From assembly GCA_905221605.1 (NCBI GenBank), contig CAJNDS010002232.1, positions 1 through 32,500 of the forward strand: DNA of 32,500 bases. Reading direction: 5' to 3'. The DNA is from Symbiodinium natans. Lineage: Eukaryota; Sar; Dinophyceae; Suessiales; Symbiodiniaceae. Position 1 is the stretch's first letter. Each line of letters opens with the position of its first letter. Both the position numbers and the translations under genes were made by a program. Positions 27,590-32,500 of the stretch are shown piece after piece. Under the pieces are notes generated by a model. It saw nothing but the letters and a program-made list of their open reading frames with translations, had not been told where the DNA came from and ran no database searches.

Positions 27590-27975
27590 CAAGACCTGTA
27601 CACAAGAGAAAACACGATTGGAGTTCGGAGCGCAATGAAGCTCCCTCCAACCAAAAACTCAAAAAAGAAGGGACCCGCAAGCCCGGAAAAAAAGCTCTGA
27701 CCCTTTCTGGACTACAGAGGAGAGCGAGGTTTGCCAAAAGCTGCAAAAAACAACTTTCAAAAAGGCCCCCAAAAGGTCCACATGTCCCTCCCTCCAAAAA
27801 AAAATCATGCAAGAGAAGATCCGAGAAAGGCGGCCTGACCGAACCACGCAAAACACATACAAAAAGGAAAAACAAAAAACACATCCTAAGGGCTACAAAA
27901 AAATTTTCGAAAAGAGCCCCGCGACCGAAAACAACAAAAACACATACGAAAGAAAAGAAAAAATGCGCTTGCGAG
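27590..27975. other. A-rich low-complexity spacer
   Basis: Lys/Pro or Phe/Leu-rich frames are open on both strands because of AAAAA-rich words. No splice or codon-bias support. Confidence 0.5.
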
Positions 27976-27999
27976 CCCTAAACCCTCAACCCTGCAAGG

Positions 28000-28102
28000 G
28001 GTTTAGGGTGCAGGGGTTTAGGGTTTAGGGTTTAGGGTTTAGGGTTTAGGGTTTAGGGTTTAGGGTTTAGGGTTTAGGGTTTAGGGTTTAGGGTTTAGGG
28101 GG
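28000..28102 (+). repeat. TTTAGGG array
   Basis: Fourteen near-perfect units, diverging from a short CCCTAAA piece at 27,978. Confidence 0.95.
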
Positions 28103-28160
28103 GTCAGAGTTCCTTAGCTGAGGCGGGGGTTTAGTGTTCAGGGTTGTGTGTCTTCAGTGC

Positions 28161-29491
28161 TCATGCTCCTGGCGTCGTGACTTTCTGTTTGATGTCTTCC
28201 CTAATAGAAGGAGACGGTCCTCTCACGGGTCTTTCTACGTTGTTCACGATCCAACGCACTAAGACCCAGGAGAAACCTGGAACGAAAAGGGTTACTCTGG
28301 GTCCTAGACACACTAAGACCGGAACCTTGAATCTATGCGTATAGACTCTAGACCTCAAGTCTGGAACCATATGGTTTCGGTTTTTGGGGATTTGGGGTTT
28401 CGAAGTGCCTCGCTGTGAGGGCTTTAGGGTGTTAGGGCATCAGACTTTAGGATCATCGTCATTGAGAGAAGGGTTTGAGGAGGGGGGTTTAGGGCTTAGG
28501 GTTTTACGGGGTTTACGGTTTAGGCTTGGGATGTTCACCCTTATACTAACAGTCCTTAAAAGGGATTACAATAGGGGGTGTTACAATCCCTATTAAGGAC
28601 TGTTAGTATAAGGGGGAACGTCCCGAGTTTAGGGTTTAGGCGTGTAGCCATGTCCAGTTTCAGGGTTCGGCGCAGGGTTAGCTTAGAACCCTAAACCCTA
28701 CACCCTAAAACAGAGCATGAAACCCTTAGCCTTAACCGCCCTCCTTAACCCCAAATCGCCCCGGCACCCCCCCCCCCCTCCACCAGCCACCCAACAAGGC
28801 TCAACAAAAAGAAACGCAAGCTAGGAACAGTCTCCCACACACACACAGCTAGGGTTTAGGTGTTAGGGCTTCTAGGGTCTGGAACCTGGTGTAGGATCCT
28901 TCTGTACCCTAAACCCGAAACCGTAAACCCTACAGCAAACCCTAAACCCTAAACCCTAAACCCTACACCCTAAACCCTAAATCCTAAACCCTAAACAAAA
29001 CCCATCCCTGCCAAGTGGCGTATGCAAACTGTGCCGGGATCATCGTGAACATCAGCGTCGCAGTGACGACGCCTGACCCACATGGGGTTTAGGGTTGATG
29101 GTTTAGGGTTTAGGGTTTGGTTTAGGGTTTGGGGGGGTTTAGGGTTTGGGGGGGTTTAGGGTTTAGGGTTTAGGGTTTAGAGTTTAGGGTTTAGGGTTTA
29201 GGGTTCAGGGTTTAGAAGGTGTACCACCCCAAAAAGCCGAAAGCAAGGCATGACCAACATCCTTGTGCCAGGCTCTTCCAACCCTCCAAGCCCAAACGCT
29301 AAACCCTAAACCCTAAACCCTAAACCCTAAACCCTAAACCCTAAACCCTAAACCCTCACACCCTCACACCCTCACACCTGAATCAGTCGGAAAAAGACGA
29401 ACGCGCAAGTTCCGCCTGTGATCCGTCGGCCCCAGTGGTATTCGGTGTACAGCAGCTCAGACAAAGCCGCCTCAAGCAACTTGCTGAGCAT
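28161..29491 (-). CDS. Gene D: partial exon set, putative membrane protein
   Basis: Three strong minus-strand exons. 29491-29378 opens with ATG (MLSKLLEAALSELLYTEYHW), continues RRITGGTCAFVFFRLIQ and ends CAG|GTGTGAGGG. 29072-29002 lies between GGGTCAG| and TGG|GTTTTG and reads VVTATLMFTMIPAQFAYATW, a probable membrane helix. 28258-28161 follows TTTCTCCTGGGTCTTAG| and reads VNNVERPVRGPSPSIREDIK to a TGA at 28163-28161. Phases show that at least one further exon is missing in each gap (29,377-29,073 and 29,001-28,259). The family is unknown; one gene is an inference from strand, order and hydrophobicity. Confidence 0.45.
28528..28624. mobile_element. MITE-like element, family 1, best copy
   Basis: A nearly perfect foldback. 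The left arm is GGGATGTTCACCCTTATACT then AACAGTCCTTAAAAGGGATT; the right arm, inverted, is GGGACGTTCCCCCTTATACT then AACAGTCCTTAATAGGGATT. Loop of about 13 bases. No ORF. Diverged relatives lie at 4,823 and 8,265. Confidence 0.85.
28895..28995 (-). repeat. CCCTAAA array with variants
   Basis: About 12 units (CCGTAAA, CCCTACA, CCCTACAG included). Confidence 0.9.
29083..29215 (+). repeat. TTTAGGG array with expanded units
   Basis: About 17 units, two of them TTTGGGGGGG, which appears duplicated. Confidence 0.95.
29300..29377 (-). repeat. CCCTAAA then CCCTCACA array
   Basis: Seven to eight CCCTAAA units pass into three eight-base CCCTCACA units. On the coding strand the intron after gene D exon 29491-29378 starts with this octamer (GTGTGAGG). 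Confidence 0.95.
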
Positions 29492-30024
29492 TGGGGTTCA
29501 CAACGGTTTAGGGTTTAGGGTTTAGGGTTTCGGGTTTAGGGATTAGGGTTCCTGTTGCTTTAGTTTGCTGCTTTCTTCACCACAACGGTTGCTGATTTCG
29601 ATTACAACAAACATTCCACCCTACACCCCCACTCCCCGAAAGCCTAAGGCCTGTCGAGCCTTGTGCTTCGACTTGACTTGGTACCTCCTTTCTCTAGTAC
29701 ATTTTGGGCACCTCCAGGTTCTAGGAGCTGCAGCAAGCAGGTTTAGAGTCTAGAGTTTTGGGGTTTGGGTTTTGGGGATTGAGGGTGTCAGGCTTTTAGG
29801 GTTTTGGGGGTTTTAGGGGCTTAGGTGTGTAGGGTTTTGGGGCTTAGGGTTTTGGGACCAGATGCGCTCCTTCTTCAATTCAACCCCTCCTTTTGTCGGC
29901 ATCGCGAGTAACATGTTCGGGTTCTGCCCATCATCTTTCGCCGCGCATTTCGCACGCATGGATTCTCCGCGTCTGCTTGTGTATCATCCTGCATGTTTCA
30001 AGCAAGGTGTGGTACTAGACCCGG

Positions 30025-30085
30025 GAGTAACCTAGGAACAGAAAGGGTACCCTTTTTGGTTTTAAGGGGGTTATATGGGAACCCC
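30025..30085. repeat. Dispersed repeat, family 3, copy 3
   Basis: GGAGTAACCTAGGAACAGAA then GGGTACCCTTTTTGG and GGTTATATGGGAACC. The core inversion GGGTACCC is symmetric. Confidence 0.7.
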
Positions 30086-30261
30086 CCACCCTAACAAAGG
30101 AAAATCGACAAGGCCTGTAGACAACACCCTGCTTTCGAACCCTAAACCCTAAACCCTAAAAAAAATCACTTCGCAACGGTTCGTTAGATCATGGTAAGCA
30201 CACGTCGGCGGTAAGACAACCCACGCCGGAGGAGTTGTGGCTGCCTAGACCCTGAGAGCCC

Positions 30262-30415
30262 CCAAACCCTAGACCCTAGACCCTAGACCCTAGACCCTAG
30301 ACCCTAGACCCTAGACCCTAGACCCTAGACCCTAGAACCTAGACCCTAAACCCTAAACCCTAAACCTAAACCCTAAACCCTAAATCCAAACCATAAACCC
30401 TAAACCCGAAACCCT
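30262..30415 (-). repeat. CCCTAGA array
   Basis: About 13 consecutive CCCTAGA units, then CCCTAAA variants. Fixed variant run. Confidence 0.95.
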
Positions 30416-30466
30416 ACGTGACAGTAGAGCGGTCCAGCTCCGTAAGCCCGACTCCCGCGGACCTCA

Positions 30467-30533
30467 ATGGACGCCATCGACAAGCTCCGCAGGCATTGCA
30501 AGGCGATGCAGCACGAAACGACCTCGGGGAAGG
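30467..30533 (+). CDS. Candidate first exon, plus strand
   Basis: From ATG the frame reads MDAIDKLRRHCKAMQHETTS plus GK, then G|GTTTAGGG. About 90% of codons end in G or C. One base is left over. The minus strand is also open (PEVVSCCIALQCLRSLSMAS), so this is a candidate for a strand switch rather than proof. Confidence 0.35.
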
Positions 30534-30665
30534 GTTTAGGGTTTAGGGTTTAGGGTTTAGGGTTTAGGGTTTAGGGTTTAGGGTTTAGGGTTTAGGGTTT
30601 AGGGTTTAGGGTTTAGGGTTCAGGATTTAGGGGTTTAGGGCTTCGCGGTGTAGGAGTTTAGGGTT
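30534..30665 (+). repeat. TTTAGGG array
   Basis: About 12 perfect units, then degenerate ones. It begins at the donor of the candidate plus-strand first exon. Confidence 0.95.
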
Positions 30666-32500
30666 TACATGGGGTTGAGGGTTCAGGGTCTTGTTCAGGG
30701 GTTTTGGTTTGGAAGTTTATTTATGAGCATTTGGGGGCTTTATGGGGTTGTTCTTTTAAGGAGTTCAGTGACAGGAAACCTATCAGACCTTAGCCTTATA
30801 GCGCCTATCTGCCCCATCCCCCCCCCCCCCCTTCCGCAATCCGGCCCCTGGGTCCAAACGACATATAAGATGTAGGTTCCCTAAACACTATAAACCCCAA
30901 AGCCTAAACCGTTAGCCTAAACCCTAAAGCCTAAGCCCTAAATCCTAAACCCAAAATCCTAAACCCTATTTCCTACGCCCTAAATCCTAAAGCTCCCAAC
31001 ATAATACGACAAAGTGCTTCAACTATGAAAACGGCTACAGGCTTTAGCTGAAGAAGCATGGTCATGAGATAGTTTGTTCTCAGCGGCCCTTAATTTGAGG
31101 AGCCCTTATATGCCCCTTGTATACGCTACACAGCCCAAGGGCTTGTACTTCAGTACCTTTAAGGGACCAATAATGGGGTACTCTAAGCCCTAAACCCAAA
31201 ACCCGGAACCCTAAACCATTACCTGAGGGTCCCCTAAGCCCTGGGTCTGAGAACCCTCAACGAAGCAGTGGCATGGTGCAAGGGCTCTTTGCGTGGGATT
31301 CTCGGCCGAGCCCTCCAAACTGCCCTCGGCGGCATCACCTGGCAGGGGTGGAGGGTGTGGGGTTTAGGGGGGGTTTAGGGCTTTGGGGTTTAGAGTTTGG
31401 GGTTTGGGGTTTGGGGTTTCGAGTTTAAGTAGGGCTAGATGTCTATCTAATGAAGCACGGCATTTGGGCCACAAGTAGGAGCACTAGACTAAAGCTCTTA
31501 ACTGCAATGAGGCACCTAATTCCCCAATTTCCTAGTGAGAACCACCCCAAACCCTAAACCCAAAACCCTAAACCCTAGGGTCATCAATTCGAAAGCGAGA
31601 GGTTGAAACCTACTAGTTTCGGTTTGGGGTTTTGGGTTTTGGGTTTTGGTCTCGGGGTCGTGCCACTGAAGCAGATGCTGCAAGCACTGCTTGAGTAAGG
31701 AATTCGAACTGGGCCTTGTGAGCCCTTGTCAGGGCTCTAAACCCTAAACCCTAAACCCAAACCCTAAACCCTACACCTAAAACGCTCATGAGACTCTGCC
31801 TTGGATCCCGAAGGTGTTACCGTTGGGTTTGGGGACCCTTTTTTTCAAGAATATCAGGGCCATATTAGGAGTAAATGAGGGGAACCGTGAGGTACAATAG
31901 GTGTACGACTCTGAATCCCTTGAAAAGCCCCCTGGCTAGCCCTAAACCCCTAAACCCTAAACCCTAAACCCCTCCCCCTAAAAAAAGCCCTGCGCCTGAA
32001 ATCAACATCTTCTTGGGCAACCGTGCTAGCGCTGGCAATTGCAGGAGCTCGGCACGAAAAAGGAGAGGGGATTCAGGGTTTAGGGTCTTGGGCCCTAAAC
32101 CCTAAACCCTAAACCCTAAACCCTAAACCCAGGGGTTTCAGGGTTTGAGTTTGACCCTAAACCCTAAACCCAGGCGTTTCAGGGTTTGACAGTTTTAGGG
32201 CTTGGGGGATGCTTCGGGTCCAGGGCTTCCTCAACTCTGTCGTTCCCTTCGCATCATAGGCATAGGTTTTAGGGTTTAGGGTTTAGGGTTCAGGGCTTGA
32301 GGGTTTAGGATTTAGGGTTTAGGGCTAGGGGCCTTTCACCCTGAGTTTCTTCACTAGACGGTTCGAGTGAGCGTCCTCCTGGATCTGTCTTGCCACTTGA
32401 AATATAGGCCCTTCTCGCGCAAAACATTCCGTCTCCCACCCTTTAACCCTAAACCCTAAACCCTAAACTCTAAACCCAAAAAACCCTGAACCTGCCTTGC
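30666..32500. other. Short repeat blocks and unresolved islands
   Basis: Small CCCTAAA or TTTAGGG blocks lie at 30,890-30,990, 31,550-31,580, 31,736-31,775, 31,938-31,970, 32,090-32,175 (head-to-head pairs), 32,265-32,325 and 32,443-32,490. Islands at 31,235-31,350 (plus LNEAVAWCKGSLRGILGRAL or minus AAEGSLEGSAENPTQRALAP) and 32,340-32,420 (minus RAYISSGKTDPGGRSLEPSS) are probably exonic but strand and frame are open. Confidence 0.4.

Overview
This window is eukaryotic nuclear DNA of about 50% G+C. It is crowded with interstitial telomere-type repeats: several dozen blocks of (TTTAGGG)n or (CCCTAAA)n, in both orientations, spread over the whole 32.5 kb. The TTTAGGG unit, short exons rich in G or C at third codon positions, long repeat-filled introns and a predominance of one coding strand suggest an alveolate, most likely a dinoflagellate. 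Chromerids, coccidia such as Eimeria (whose genomes are known to carry AAACCCT blocks) and other TTTAGGG lineages remain possible. No rRNA, tRNA, CRISPR, prokaryotic operon or viral gene is visible.

Layout. 1-1177 is a CA/CG microsatellite. 1.2-6 kb holds repeat blocks and a set of possible plus-strand mini-exons. 7-9 kb has isolated minus-strand exon candidates. 9.5-17.5 kb is best read as one 20-exon minus-strand gene (model B). 19.9-21.0 kb is a compact four-exon minus-strand gene (model A). 22.0-22.4 kb is an ATT-rich microsatellite. 22.8-29.5 kb carries further minus-strand exon candidates, several of them hydrophobic. Near 30.5 kb is a possible plus-strand first exon. Many introns and spacers also hold small non-autonomous elements with terminal inverted repeats or duplicated modules.

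Main result. Long ORFs are nearly absent because three tandem TTTAGGG units put a stop in every frame on both strands. The short unique islands between blocks can, however, be joined in phase at GT-AG sites. In model B many donors lie in the telomere-type repeat (exon|GTTTAGG) and at least one acceptor does too (TTTAG|GG). The telomere-like blocks therefore look like intron material, possibly mobile or self-propagating.

Limits. Every exon call was made by eye, and the splice sites were chosen with phase in mind, so phase agreement is not fully independent evidence. In islands of about 100 bases, an open frame on one strand is expected by chance, and several islands look plausible on both strands. 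No protein was matched to a named family.
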